64,000 nt of DNA from Prochilodus magdalenae (GCA_024036415.1 JAMWET010004091.1:67001-131000), one strand, 5' to 3'. Positions 11,562-27,276 are shown, numbered from the stretch's first letter. The notes: a model not told the origin generated them from the letters alone. Program-made: numbers and translations.

Positions 11562-11603
<42 letters not shown>
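11307..11603 (+). repeat. (TA)n followed by a 270-nt uninterrupted purine tract (GA)n/(GAA)n
   Basis: From 11334 to 11603 every base on the plus strand is A or G, with alternating GA blocks and AAGAAG blocks in near mirror order, preceded by (TA)n. It ends about 320 bp upstream of the rpl15 start. Confidence 0.97.
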
Positions 11604-11606
<3 letters not shown>

Positions 11607-11845
11607 TGACATGACAAGGATAAGAGACATTACAAGGATAATATCCCTGTAGTGAGTTAAAGTGAAGTTCTTTAATCTGGTTGGGAAGTAAACCCTGACT
11701 GGTATCCCGCCACAGGGCCTCTGCTGAAACGAGGGAAACGTCTTTCTCTATTTATAAACCGCACCGGGGAAGCAGCTCTTTAATTTCCGCTCGAATCTCT
11801 GTGGGGTTTTTGCTGAGCGGTCCTCTGAGGAACTCTTCCGGGACG

Positions 11846-11956
11846 CTAAAACTACATCTCCCATGAAACCTGCGCCGGGTACCGGAAGTAGCGCAGTGAC
11901 GTTTCATAAAGGATTCTGGGTCCTTTCCTCTTCCTTTCCGCTTAGTACGCCATCAA
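11846..11956 (+). promoter_or_regulatory. rpl15: rpl15 core promoter, TOP start and non-coding exon 1
   Basis: A ZNF143/Staf-like site (ACTACATCTCCCATGA, 11851-11866) is followed by a perfect ETS/GABP site (CCGGAAGT, 11882-11889), a CRE-like GTGACG and a TATA-like CATAAAGG about 11905-11912. A pyrimidine run TCCTTTCCTCTTCC (11921-11934) is the expected 5'-TOP of a ribosomal protein mRNA, so transcription probably starts on a C in 11922-11926. Exon 1 ends CATCAA at 11956 before GTAAGC, matching the human RPL15 arrangement. TOP control by mTOR/LARP1 is family knowledge. Confidence 0.75.
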
Positions 11957-11999
11957 GTAAGCGCGACTTTTCCATTCTGCTCAGGATTGAATCTGTTAA

Positions 12000-12780
12000 A
12001 AATCACCTTCAAAATAATGTCATCCAGAGTCTGTTCTTCTTATATCCGCAGCGGAACGTTTAAAGATGCGCGTATAGTCTTTAGTTTCTTGCTAAATGAT
12101 CTTTTTCTGTGTTTTTTAGACATTAGTTGCCGGCTGTGGTCGGTAGCTCCGCTGCTGTGTGGCTAGTCTGTGTGTATTTGGTTAAAATGAGGGCCAGTTT
12201 ATCGGAGGTGGTTATAAATGGTGTAATAGGTGTTTATAGTGTCATGTATAGTTGTGTTTAATTATGTTATGCGAGGTTTATGTATGTCTTTGGGGTAGTG
12301 AATCGCTCGGCTAGCCAGTTAGCCGTTAGCATCAGCCTCACATGGCGAGTGTATTGGCTTGTTATTCAGTTAGCAGGTTTCCAGATCTCTGTTTATTGAA
12401 CACATGAACTCAGTTTCGCTTGCAGGACCCGTTTATTCCATCTGTAAAGATAATTAAAGGCTCATTTCTGTAGCTGCTCTTCAGAGCATGCAGCTAGTCA
12501 GTAGGTACAGTGGCTATCAGGCTGCATTACTGTTTGTCTGTTCCACTGGTAGACCTCAGTTACACTGTTGAGCTCTTATAAATATAAAGTCATGTGTGCT
12601 TGTTATAGATGTCTGTCTGTTATGTAACAGGCCTTTGGGTTCACCTACATTAGTGCAGAGTTAATAATCCACACCTCAGACACCTGTCTAATTAACCTGC
12701 TGATTAGTTTGAACAAGTCCATGAAGGTGTATGTGTCTGCAGTGGACTAACTCCCCCTGTCTCCATGTTCTGTTTTCTAG
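12000..12780 (+). other. rpl15: rpl15 intron 1
   Basis: Single-copy looking intron with no repeat or snoRNA that I can support. It ends with a good pyrimidine tract and acceptor TTTTCTAG. Confidence 0.5.
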
Positions 12781-16733
<3,953 letters not shown>

Positions 16734-16764
16734 CGCGTGTGCTGCACGACTGTACATTCATCAC

Positions 16765-16770
16765 AATAAA
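16765..16770 (+). terminator. rpl15: rpl15 poly(A) signal AATAAA
   Basis: The hexamer lies 32 nt after the stop codon, giving the very short 3' UTR usual for ribosomal protein genes. Confidence 0.9.
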
Positions 16771-16859
16771 GTACCTTTTTATGGTCCACGTTCTGCCTGC
16801 TGTCCCTTCTTGATAACTTAGCGGTTGAGTAGGGTGTAGCGGTGAGGTGGGGGTCACAT

Positions 16860-18470
16860 CCTTCCTGGAGATCTGCTCACCTGCAGAGTATACTGATCCC
16901 CATCAACACTGATGCGTCTAATCCCTGCCTATCAAGGACGTCTCAAGACAATTAGTCCAGCGTTTGGTAGGATTTGGACTCCACGGGGGTGGGAGCGGGG
17001 GCGCTATGGTGTAGATCTCCAGGGTAGGTGAACTATGAGCAGTTGGTTGCAGCCTTGGTAGCTTGAGTGGTTGAAAGCCAGGTCGTACCTTCCTCCATTG
17101 AAGTTTTCAGCTACATGTCCATCTGCAATGTAGCTGAACCCGCTGGCCATTTTATCAGAAACGTCTCTAAACATCCGCTAGATGCGTTTTCTAAATTTAC
17201 ATTCACAGACTGGTCCATCTGCTGCTGCGGAGATGGATAATCAGCCACCTGCTGACTGGGAGGTTGGTGGATGTAGTCCCAGATTAAAGGGGAAGTTTGC
17301 TGATGTGTTAATTTCAGTCACTGATGATTCCTGTGCGATTGAGATTTGGATTGGTGGTTCAGATGTTCCTTACTGTGGTGGTGATGTAGTTGGGTGATAT
17401 AGATTTACCATCTGAACCTGCACGTAGGATGGACGGAATAGCAAAAATCCTATATCATGATATTTACCCAGTATATGCATCATTGTATGTAGTTTTTCTG
17501 ATGTATTAAGTTGTAATAGACAACCAGAAGTGTCGTGTGTGCACACACTGTAACCATGCTAGCGGTAATAATGCTACACCTACATTAATTCAGTTGTATA
17601 AACTGCACTGAACCCAGTTAAACAGACCTAACGAAGCTCCCTTATGAAATGTGGCTCAGTGTTCTTTACATACTGGCCACACCTGCGATATGCTCAGAAA
17701 CGTCCATTGTAATGTGGTTTATCATGATTGAACATTGTCTCATTGCCCACCCCCCACCTACATGTGTGGTAAAGAACTATGTTGGCTCACTGCATCCTAC
17801 ACGGCTTACATGGAGTATTGGTTTTAGGCCGAAATCTTTCCAAACCCCATAAAACTGCGTCTTGGACATCAGGCAGCGTATCCAGAACCATCTCATGTAA
17901 CTCTGTGAGGGAGCTTTTGAAGGTGGACGTCTGGTTACCTTCACCACCACTGTGAACTGCAGTATTGGCCTAATGCTCATTTACATGTGGTGTTCAGTTA
18001 ATGATCTGATAGTTTGTCATGCGTTTGGAACAGGTGTGTTGAAGCAGGAGCTGGGAGAGCTCTTATGAAATGCTCCTTTAGTATGCATGCAGTAGCAATC
18101 TGATACAGTGAGGGGTGTAGTACGTGTGGTCTCCAAAAGGGGGCACTGTTAGCTTCTGCATCTTCTTACAGCCATTTTTTGAGCTGTGGCATGCTCAGTG
18201 CTGAGCTGGTACAGGAAGTTAGGTAGATAGCTCTACAGGTTTGTTAGAGGAGCCCGGAACGGGTCACTTAAGGTTACTTCCTTCCCTGAAACTTCATCAA
18301 CGTTGGATCTGTTCCAGAAGTTGGAGCCGCTCAAGACTCGGGTTCTAGAAAGGAATCTTAAACAGCACCCTGCACCAGGACAGGCTGTTCTTCCTCATTG
18401 TCCTTGGCAGACATCACCCAACCACTAACAGCCATGATGGTGAGCACTTTGCTGGGTTGCACCACAAGGA
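16860..18470. other. intergenic DNA downstream of rpl15 with one family A fragment (17858-17957)
   Basis: The only structure seen is ACATCAGGCAGCGTATCCAG to TACCTTCACCACCACTGTGA at 17858-17957, the right arm of family A. The rest has no supported feature. Confidence 0.5.
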
Positions 18471-19200
18471 CATCACTATATATATACAATATTGCCAAAA
18501 GTATTCACTCCCCCATTAAATCTAATTTGAATACAGGTGTTCCAGTCACGTCCATGGCCACAGGTGTATAAAACCAAGCACCTATACATGCAGACTGCTC
18601 CTACAGATGTTAGTGAGAGAATGGCTCTCAGGAGCTCAGTGAACTCCAGCGTGGTACCGGGATAGGATGCTCCACCTGTGCTACAAATCCAGTGGTGAAA
18701 TTCCCTCCTACTAAATATTCCACAGTCCACTGTCAGTGGGATTAGAGCACAGTGGGAGTGATCGGGAACGACAGCAGCTCAGCCACAAAGTGTTAGACCT
18801 CGTACGATGACAGAGCGAGGTCAGCAGATGCTGAGGGTCATAGGTCACAGAGGTCACCAACTTTCTACAGAGTCCATCACTACAGACCTCCAACCTTCAT
18901 GTGTCCTTCAGATCAGCTCAGGAACAGTGTGTAGAGCTTCATGGAATGGGTTTCCATGGCGAGCAGCTGCATCCCAGCCTTACATCACCAAGCGCAGTGC
19001 AGAGCGTGGAATGCCGTGGTGTAAAGCTCCGCCCCTGGACTCTAGAGCAGTGGAGGCGTGTTCTCTGGAGTGACCAATCAGGCTCCTCCATCTGGGAATC
19101 CAATGAACGAGTCTGGGTTTGGCGGTACCAGGAGAACGGTACTTGTCTGAATGCACTGTGCCAAGTGTAAAGTTTGGTGGAGGGGGGATTATGGTGATTT
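18471..19200 (+). mobile_element. 5' half of a Tc1-like element, truncated
   Basis: It begins ATATATACAATATTGCCAAA and continues with the transposase DNA of a very common fish Tc1 family: an N-terminal helix-turn-helix part near 18600-18860, then WTLEQWRRVLWSDQS around 19035-19075, where the catalytic motif SDES is altered to SDQS. Frames are broken. It stops at 19200 where the 47-bp minisatellite begins, so the 3' half and right repeat are missing. Confidence 0.85.
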
Positions 19201-19202
19201 TA

Positions 19203-19488
19203 CCAGTACTAAAGTATGTACCTTCAGATGTACTTAAGTATGGAGAGTAACAGTACTAAAGTATATACCTTCAGATGTACTTAAGTATGGAGAGTACCAG
19301 TACTAAAGTATGTACCTTCAGATGTACTTAAGTATGGAGAGTAACAGTACTAAAGTATATACCTTCAGATGTACTTAAGTATGGAGAGTACCAGTACTAG
19401 AGTATGTACCTTCAGATGTACTTAAGTATGGAGAGTAACAGTACTAAAGTATGTACCTTCAGATGTACTTAAGTATGGAGAGTAACAG
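19203..19488 (+). repeat. 47-bp minisatellite, array 1 (about 6 copies)
   Basis: Units read GTATGTACCTTCAGATGTAC, TTAAGTATGGAGAGTAACAG, TACTAAA, with the palindrome TACTTAAGTA inside each unit. Further arrays lie at 20588-20695 and 20792-21719. Confidence 0.95.
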
Positions 19489-19502
19489 ACCTCCACCCGG
19501 TA

Positions 19503-20172
19503 GGGCTCTAATGTCCTATTATCATTTCTGGAACAGGATTCATCAGCTCAGTGTAGGTGACTGAGAGACTCTAGGCCTCTCAGTCCACCAGTCTTTAATA
19601 GAAGCTCATTCATTAGTCTGACACTGACGTCTATTCACATCACCATCAGCACAGAACACTGAAGGAGAACAGGTTCCGTTAGCTAGAACTGTAAAATTAC
19701 TTTCTGTAAACAAGTAAAGTTTCAGTTTAAGATTGATTGTAAATGAGTTACAGGTTTAATAAGAACTAGCTTTAAACCGGATCACAGGTGAGTTTACTGT
19801 ACTGCCTCTGTAGGTCTCTGTTCATAAACACAAACCAGCCACACACACGTCCTACAGAGGACACAGAGCTCATATACATCCAGAGCAAGACGCTCGCCAG
19901 TCACGAGTCCATGTGGACATGTTTCTATACTGTGTCTATTTACCCACATGGTCAGGAACAGTCTGTTTGATCTGTTCACTGAAGCTTTGATGTGTGATGG
20001 CCAGCATTACCCCTGTGCTCTACCTGCCTTCCTCCAGGTGCTCCTGGATGTAGTCCAGGCCTGAAATGGACACTTCCATCCTAAGAATCCGTCAGTGAGC
20101 TTGTTTTTAATTGGCATGCTAATTAATACATGCACACATAGACCGAATGGAACTACAGATAACCTAATGCAC
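19503..20172 (+). repeat. segmental duplication, left copy
   Basis: The stretch starting GGCTCTAATGTCCTATTATC and ending with AATACATGCACACATAGACC is repeated at 21736-22409 with few differences. The two copies are spaced 2.23 kb apart and both follow a 47-bp minisatellite array. Confidence 0.9.
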
Positions 20173-20587
20173 AGAGTGGGCTGCATTGAGGTGGGGGGTG
20201 AAATTCGTCCAGAAAGTCAGTGGAAAAACTCTTTACAAGCTGTTCATTTACCTCCTTACTGTGCAGGAGTTGGTGAGGCCCTTTGAAGCTTAATGAGCCA
20301 AACACCTGCGGGTTTACAACTTACTGGGGCACAGTTTGGGGACGGCCCCTTCCGTTCCAACATGACCACAGAGAACACGAGCGCATGGTTCTTTATTTTT
20401 ACTGTCAGGAGAACCGCAGCCAGAGGAAGGGGACTTCCAGCGAGTGTTTCAAAATTCAGAGTGGGTCACACGTGAAGATGTTCTCTGGCTAGTTCATATG
20501 GCAGTACACAAACCATGTCCTGGAGTTAAAGTAGAGAACCCCCAGGTAAGGTACTGCTCCAGTGTCAGTGTTTAGACCTCCACTGGA

Positions 20588-20695
20588 GTAACAGTACTAA
20601 AGTATGTACCTTCAGATGTACTTAAGTATGGAGAGTAACAGTACTAAAGTATGTACCTTCAGATGTACTTAAGTATGGAGAGTTTACTCATACTG
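20588..20695 (+). repeat. 47-bp minisatellite, array 2 (about 2 copies)
   Basis: Same unit as array 1, separated from array 3 by about 100 nt of partly scrambled sequence. Confidence 0.9.
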
Positions 20696-20791
20696 CACAC
20701 GCGGTACCACAAGTACGAGCGCATGGTTCTTTATTTACTTCAAGTACCGCAGAGAGGAACCTCCAGCGAGTATTTCAAAATTCAGAGTGGG

Positions 20792-21719
20792 TGTACTTAA
20801 GTATGGAGAGTACCAGTACTAAACCATGTACCTTAAAGATATACTTAAGTATGGAGAGTAACAGTACTAAAGTATGTTTAGACCTTCAGAGTAACAGTAC
20901 TAAAGTATGTACCTTCAGATATACTTAAGTATGGAGAGTACCAGTACTAAAGTATGTACCTTCAGATATACTTAAATATGGAGAGTAACAGTACTAAAGT
21001 ATGTACCTTTAGATATACTTAAGTATGGAGAGTACCAGTACTAAAGTATGTACCTTCAGATATACTTAAGTATGGAGAGTAACAGTACTAAAGTATGTAC
21101 CTTCAGATGTACTTAAGTATGGAGAGTAACAGTACTAAAGTATGGAGAGTACCAGTACTAAAGTATGTACCTTCAGATATACTTAAATATGGAGAGTAAC
21201 AGTACTAAAGTATGTACCTTTAGATGTACTTAAGTATGGAGAGTACCAGTACTAAAGTATGTACCTTCAGATGTACTTAAGTATGGAGAGTAACAGTACT
21301 AAAGTATGTACCTTCAGATGTACTTAAGTATGGAGAGTACCAGTACTAAAGTATGTCCCTTCAGATGTACTTAAGTATGGAGAGTACCAGTACTAAAGTA
21401 TGTACCTTCAGATGTACTTAAGTATGGAGAGTACCAGTACTAAAGTATGTACCTTCAGATGTACTTAAGTATGGAGAGTACCAGTACTAAAGTATGTACC
21501 TTCAGATGTACTTAAGTATGGAGAGTAACAATACTAAAGTATGTACCTTCAGATGTACTTAAGTATGGAGAGTAACAGTACTAAAGTATGTACCTTCAGA
21601 TGTACTTAAGTATGGAGAGTAACAATACTAAAGTATGTACCTTCAGATGTACTTAAGTATGGAGAGTACCAGTACTAAAGTATGTACCTTCAGATGTACT
21701 GAAGTATGGAGAGTAACAG
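20792..21719 (+). repeat. 47-bp minisatellite, array 3 (about 20 copies)
   Basis: Variants GTAACAG/GTACCAG and GATGTACTT/GATATACTT alternate along the array. The period is 47 bp. Confidence 0.95.
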
Positions 21720-21735
21720 GAGCATGGTTTATTAC

Positions 21736-22409
21736 GGCTCTAATGTCCTATTATCATTTCTGGAACAGGACTCTTCATCAGCTCAGTGTAGGTGAAGAGA
21801 CTCTAGTGTCTCTCAGTCCACCAGTCTTTAATAGAAGCTCTGACACTGACGTCTATTCACATCATCACCAGCACAGAACACTGAAGGAGAACAGGTTCCG
21901 TTAGCTAGAACTATAAAATTACTTTCTGTAAACAAGTAAAGTTTTGGTTCAAGATTGATTGTAAATTTGTTACAGGTTTAATAAGAACTAGCTTTAAACC
22001 GGATCACAGGTGAGTTTACTGTACTGCCTCTGTAGGTCTCTGTTCATAAACACAAACCAGCCACACACACGTCCTATAGAGGACACAGAGCTCATATACA
22101 TCCAGAGAAAGACGCTCGCCAGTCACGAGTCCATGTGGACGTGTTTCTATACTGTGTCTATTTACCCACATGTTCAAGAACAGTCTGTTTGATCTGTTCA
22201 CTGAGGCTTTGATGTGTGATGGTCAGTCAGTGTCAGCATTAACCCCGCCCTGCTCTACCTGCCTTCCTCCAGGTGCTCCTGGATGTAGTCCAGGCCTGAA
22301 ATGGACACTTCCATGGAGGCTAAGAATCCGTCAGTGAGCTTGTTTTTAATTGGCATGCTAATTAATACATGCACACATAGACCAAATGGAACTACAGATT
22401 ACCCATAAT
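21736..22409 (+). repeat. segmental duplication, right copy
   Basis: Near-identical to 19503-20172. Small indels include an extra CATGGAGGC-type insertion near 22313 and GTCAGTCAGTG near 22221. Confidence 0.9.
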
Positions 22410-22559
22410 GCAGCGGAGTAAGCAGTCTGATATTACACTCTGAATTGTGGAGGAGTTAAAATACAAAGTCGTCCAGAATAGAAATACTTCAGTACTGATA
22501 CACAGAAAAACTACTTAAGTACAGTAACTAATTACATTTACCTCCTTACTGTCCATCAC

Positions 22560-23010
22560 TGTCAGATGATCTTTACAGTGGTAGTGATGGGAACCAGGAG
22601 TCTTTCTAAACCACCAATGACCCTACACGTGTCTTCTGAGTGTGTATGGAATGTTGATGATGAAAATCTGGAAAACCTGGAAATACTAAGTCTCTTTGGG
22701 GGACTATTTGACCTCACAGCGCCCTGCAGCATGTATCCCTCCACCATGAATGGAGTTTAAGGCTGAGATCTTCTCCACACTATCATAAACAGCGTCTCAG
22801 ACATCAGGCAGCGTATTCAGAACCACCTCATGTAGGACCTTTCCGTGAGGGAGCTTTTAGAGGGGACGTCTGGTTACCTTCACCTCCACTGTGAACAGTT
22901 CTGACTTTATCTAGAACTGAGCGTTTCAAGTCAAAACACTCTAAAAGACTCACTTCTTTACTGTTTACTTTTGCAGATATTCTGAGAGCCCAGTGGAGTT
23001 CCCCTTTGAT
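22560..23010 (+). mobile_element. family A copy with right end
   Basis: It carries CTGGAAAACCTGGAAATACT, ACCTCACAGCGCCCTGCAGC and GTCTGGTTACCTTCACC, and ends GTGGAGTTCCCCTTT (about 22993-23007), which is complementary to the family's left end. Confidence 0.75.
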
Positions 23011-23670
23011 GTTGAGTTTAAGGTGTTTAAAGGTGTTAAGTATTTAAGTGAAGGTACACAGTTGAGTGATAATAAGGCATTTCATATTGTTGAATAATTT
23101 TGGAGTCTTTTCTTCCATATTGTTTATTGTTTGTCATTGTCTATTTAAACATAACTAAAATATGCATATAATACTCAATCAAATCCTCACAGCAATGTTC
23201 AGCATCAGTACCTGAGCTCACTAATACTAAGAAGAGTGGAAGCTGTCTCTGGTAAGGAGATCTCTGAAAGTTACGAGATGAAGTGGTTATGAATCTGTTC
23301 ACGTCTGAGCGGGAATTCTGAAGGATGGGTGGGCTTGCCCTGTAAGGTTCTCCGTGGTACTGCCCTGGGGCTGTGTTCTGCATTTCCTGTGCTCCTGTCT
23401 GTTTTTAGAACTGCATTCCTTGGCCCGTCTCTCTGGTGAAGAAGGCAGGCCTTGCGGAAGTTTGTGGGAATAGACGTGTAAATAAAACCATGCTCAGTCA
23501 TCAGCCAGGCTCCGCCCAGGAAAGCGTTACCTGAGCAGAACGAGGCCAGGTGAGGACAAGCTTACATAACAAACACTAAAGGTTTATGGCTATGATCTGT
23601 ACATCATTAAACTGCTCCTATCAGGGGGAAACTCGGGACAATGACTTCCTCCAATACGACTGGCTCACTG
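23011..23670. other. intergenic DNA, no gene seen
   Basis: Nothing beyond a possible decayed repeat around 23160-23300. Confidence 0.4.
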
Positions 23671-23677
23671 GACAGTC

Positions 23678-23678
<1 letters not shown>

Positions 23679-23739
<61 letters not shown>

Positions 23740-24262
23740 AATCTATCTATCTATGTGTGTGTCAGAATTGTGACTGTATGTGTGTGTCAGTAGTGTGACT
23801 GTGTGTGTGTGTGTAGTATGACGATATGTGTGTGTGTGTCAGTAGTATTACTATGTGTGTATGTCAGTAGTGTGACTGTGTGTGTGTCAGTAGTGTGACT
23901 GTGTATCAGTAGTGTGACTGTTTGTGTGTGTGTGTGTGTGTGTGTATGTGTGTCAGTAGTGTGTGTGTATCAGTAGTGTGTGTGTGTGTGTGTGTGTGTC
24001 AGTCGTGTGTGTGTGTGTCAGTAGTGTGTGTGTGTGTCAGTAGTGTGACTGTGTGTGTCAGTAGTGTGACTGTGTGTGTGTGTGTGTGTGTCAGTAGTAT
24101 GACTGTGTGTGTGTGTCAGTAGTGTGACTGTGTGTGTCAGTAGTGTGACTGTGTGTGTGTGTGTGTATCAGTAGTGTGACTGTTTGTGTGTGTGTGTGTG
24201 TGTGTGTATGTGTGTCAGTAGTGTGTGTGTATCAGTAGTGTGTGTGTGTATCAGTAGTATGA
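23679..24262 (+). repeat. (ATCT)n followed by (TG)n with TCAGTAGTGTGACTG units
   Basis: ATCT tetranucleotides run from 23679 to 23754, then a long compound TG tract is punctuated by the motif TCAGTAGTGTGACTG, continuing to about 24262. Confidence 0.95.
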
Positions 24263-24697
24263 CTGTATGGTGTTCCTGTCCTGTATGTTTTATGTGCTGC
24301 AGTGTTATTACAGTGTTACTGTGTCCAGTGGTTTAGCTGCCCGCTCCGGTACTCTAATGTCTAGCCTGTGGATTTAACTTAATCCCACATAAACAATATC
24401 TCATATTTCTGGACTATAATTCCTGCTGGATCTTAACTGCTTCCTCATGGGTTCTCCCGGATTCGAACACAGTTATGTGGGAATATATTTAGCAGAGGTT
24501 ATAACCCCAGCATTGGTCAGCTGAGTCTAAAACAGCCTGCAGAAGCTCGGTGGGCTACTTGGTCAAAGTTCAGGTTTAAATTAAGCTGTGAAAGTGCAGT
24601 CGCTGACCCGCACATGCTGTATAGGTTATACCGTGCCAAGTAACAGTGGAGCATCATAAATAATCATCAGCTAAATATATATGAATAGGTAAACAAA

Positions 24698-25474
24698 TAC
24701 ACTCACTGACAAAAGAACAGCTGCACCCCGAAAATATCAGCTGGCTGGAATGAAACTTAGTGTGTAGGTTTGACCTCCTGAGACATGCTAATGATTCAAG
24801 TGTCACATTTATCTCTGTAGCTGACTGACCCTATAGCCAGACATCCAGCGAGCAGTGGTGTCCTCCATGAGTCCTCCTGTTAGTGCAGCACCATTGGCAG
24901 ACGGCTGCACCACGCAGGACTACATGCACACAGACCGTTACCACGGCTGTCCTTAACACCACGTCACCGTCACCAAAGACTGCAGTGGTGTCGTACCAGA
25001 CTGTCATGGAGTGACTCAGAATGGCAGCGGGTCATCTTCAGTGACGAGTCCCGCTTTAGTCTTGGTGGAGACGCCCAACGAATCCGTGTGTGGAGGCACG
25101 GTGGTCAGCACCGAGATGAGCGGTTTGTCGTCACGCGTCCAGAAGGCCCGGTGTCCCTCCACCTCCACCCCTACCGCACCATCTGCAGGAACTGTGTGAG
25201 GATGTTCAAGCTGCATGGGATGGATTATCACAGGACTCCATTAGGAACCGCTACAGCTCCATACCGAGACGTCTGGCGTGTTGGGTTAGTGAACACGGCG
25301 GCCCGACGCCATACTGAGAGACAGACTTCTGTATGTGTAGCTCAATAAATATTGATCATATCAGTCTAAATTTATCATCAGTTATTGATCCTGGTCACCT
25401 TTATCTTCCTTCCCAACACACCTGCACTCCCACACCTCCGTCTGGGTGTAGCTGTTCTGTTGATGATGAGTGTA
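24698..25474 (+). mobile_element. Tc1/mariner mini-element, copy 2 (rpl15-nr1d2 intergenic)
   Basis: A 777-bp element nearly identical in layout to 4371-5150, with TA ends and inverted repeats containing AAAGAACAGCTGCACCC and GGGTGTAGCTGTTCTGTTGA. The VIFSDESRF remnant runs into VWRHGGQHRDERF. Confidence 0.87.
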
Positions 25475-25509
25475 CAAAGTGTGAGCCTTAAAACCTTAGT
25501 GTCACTGCT

Positions 25510-25960
25510 AGACTAAGAATTGTCCACCATCAGAAACTTTCCAGCGTCCTGTGGGGTGGTGTCCTGTGGGGCAGTGTCCTGTGGGCAGCGTCCTGTGCCC
25601 ACTGATGAAGGACTAGAGGATGACCAGCACTGCACTGTGCAGCAGCAGATGAGCTATCGTCTCTGACTGTCCATCTACAAGGTGGACCAGCAAGGTAGGA
25701 GTGTCTAATAGAGTGGACAGTGAGTGGACACAGTGTCTCAACACTCCAGCAGCACTGCTGTGTCTGATCCACTCACACCAGCACCACACACCCTAACACA
25801 CCACCACCGCGTCAGTGTCACTGCAGTGCTGAGAATGATCCACCACCCACATGATACCTGCTCTGTGGGGGTCCTGACCATTGAAGAACAGAGTAATACA
25901 GAGACACAGATGGACTACAGTCTGGACCTGTGCACCTACAGAGTGTCCTGTATGGTCAGT
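25510..25960. mobile_element. family B repeat copy
   Basis: It shares the arms and the GACGATAGCTCATC and CCATTGAAGAACAG blocks with the copy at 434-1015. It lies just upstream of the nr1d2 promoter area. Confidence 0.75.
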
Positions 25961-26497
25961 GGGGGTACATTGGGGGGACCATGCTGGGGACCCCGCGTGC
26001 TGCACGTCGAAGGCGCAAGCTCGCGCGTTTCTTAGACCCGTGAAAGTGTGTCAGTGGGTTACATTGACACTAACGCAGGCTGGAGGAGGGAGGAGCCACT
26101 GAAGTGGGTCACATGGCCAGCAATGAGCACTTTACTCGAAACAGTCCTCACAGCAGAAGCTCCGACACGGACAGCCTCTGTATCACAGGCGCTGCTACCC
26201 TAGCCTATACAGATATAGGTTTATAGTATTAGACTCGCCGGAGACTTTTATTTTGGAAAACGAGCTGCTTTTACATTAGTTAGACTGACTGGGAAGCTGT
26301 CGCGAGCCCCGAAACTTCCAGGACATCATCTTCAGGCTCAGGAGAGGAAAATGTTGCGGCTGTAACTCGGGTTAGCTAGCTGGCCGAACTCGTTAGCTTG
26401 GAGCGGCAGCGACTAGAAAGTTGCTGAAAACGGAGGAAAAAACGGCCTCAAAATCCAGGAAGTCCAGGTGACCGAGGGCTGTCTGTTGTTGGAGAAG

Positions 26498-26516
26498 ATG
26501 GAAGCAACCAAGGCTG
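26498..26516 (+). CDS. nr1d2: nr1d2 coding exon 1
   Basis: The first coding exon has only 19 coding nt (MEATKA plus one base) before a GTAAGA donor at 26517. The frame joins exon 2 to give AGGVIAYI, matching the start of the vertebrate protein. The 5' UTR start is not visible but probably lies within 26150-26480. Confidence 0.85.
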
Positions 26517-27201
26517 GTAAGAAGAGAACGTTTACCTCACCTAACTCTATCCGTTCGCCAGCTTCGGGTTCGAATTTCACCATTCCACCTTAAACGGGGA
26601 TGCACCATTTAAGGTGGAACGGTGAAATTCGTAACCCGAGCTAACGTCAACAAAAACACGTAGCTACGATTAAAGTATATCGTTTTGGGGGTCCCTTTGG
26701 CGCTCCTTCCGACTATTTCGCGACCCCTCAAACTGAAAGTGGGTTAAGAGTGTCGGGGGGCTGGTCTGCTGTTACAACACCGACATATGCAGCTCCACGA
26801 TTCACATGGACCGGCCTGCCTAGCCATGTGCCTCTGTGTTTACGCTCCCCGTGCGTGCGCGCTGATTGGCTGAGCGGCGCCGTGACGTGGCCTGTTGCAT
26901 AATTTGGCCCCGCGAGGTGGTGCGGCGGAGAGCCGTGGATACACGTGAGGCGAGTACGGGCCGCTCGCGCTGTGACCTACTTTTTTCCCCGAGAGCGTGC
27001 GCGCGAGCGCGCTACCCCGCCCCCGCCCCGTGTGTTTGCTCGGGCTCGAAAGAAAAGCCTATGGTGAACGGACGGGGTCTCTCGGGTTAATATATGCAAG
27101 AAATGTGGAACACGTCATATTTTCCAGAGCCTGGAATTCTGGAATTCTCTAGAAAGGCCATGTGCATGCATATATGTGTATATATATAGATTATGCATAT
27201 A

Positions 27202-27276
<75 letters not shown>

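Larger units (their letters stand above)
26270..27070 (+). promoter_or_regulatory. nr1d2: nr1d2 CpG-rich promoter / intron 1 region with CCAAT, CRE-like, D-box and E-box motifs
   Basis: This stretch is CpG-rich, unlike its flanks, and includes the start codon at 26498. In intron 1, an inverted CCAAT (ATTGG, 26865-26869), a CRE-like TGACGTGG (26883-26890), a palindrome-type D-box TTGCATAA (reverse complement TTATGCAA, 26895-26902) and a canonical E-box CACGTG (26942-26947) sit within about 85 bp. E-boxes and D-boxes are the known circadian inputs to Rev-erb genes. Whether this is a second promoter or an enhancer cannot be told from sequence. Confidence 0.6.

Noticed and set aside
11232..11652. 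Arg/Glu- and Ser/Leu-repeat proteins on both strands
   Set aside because: Translation of a GA/GAA purine tract.
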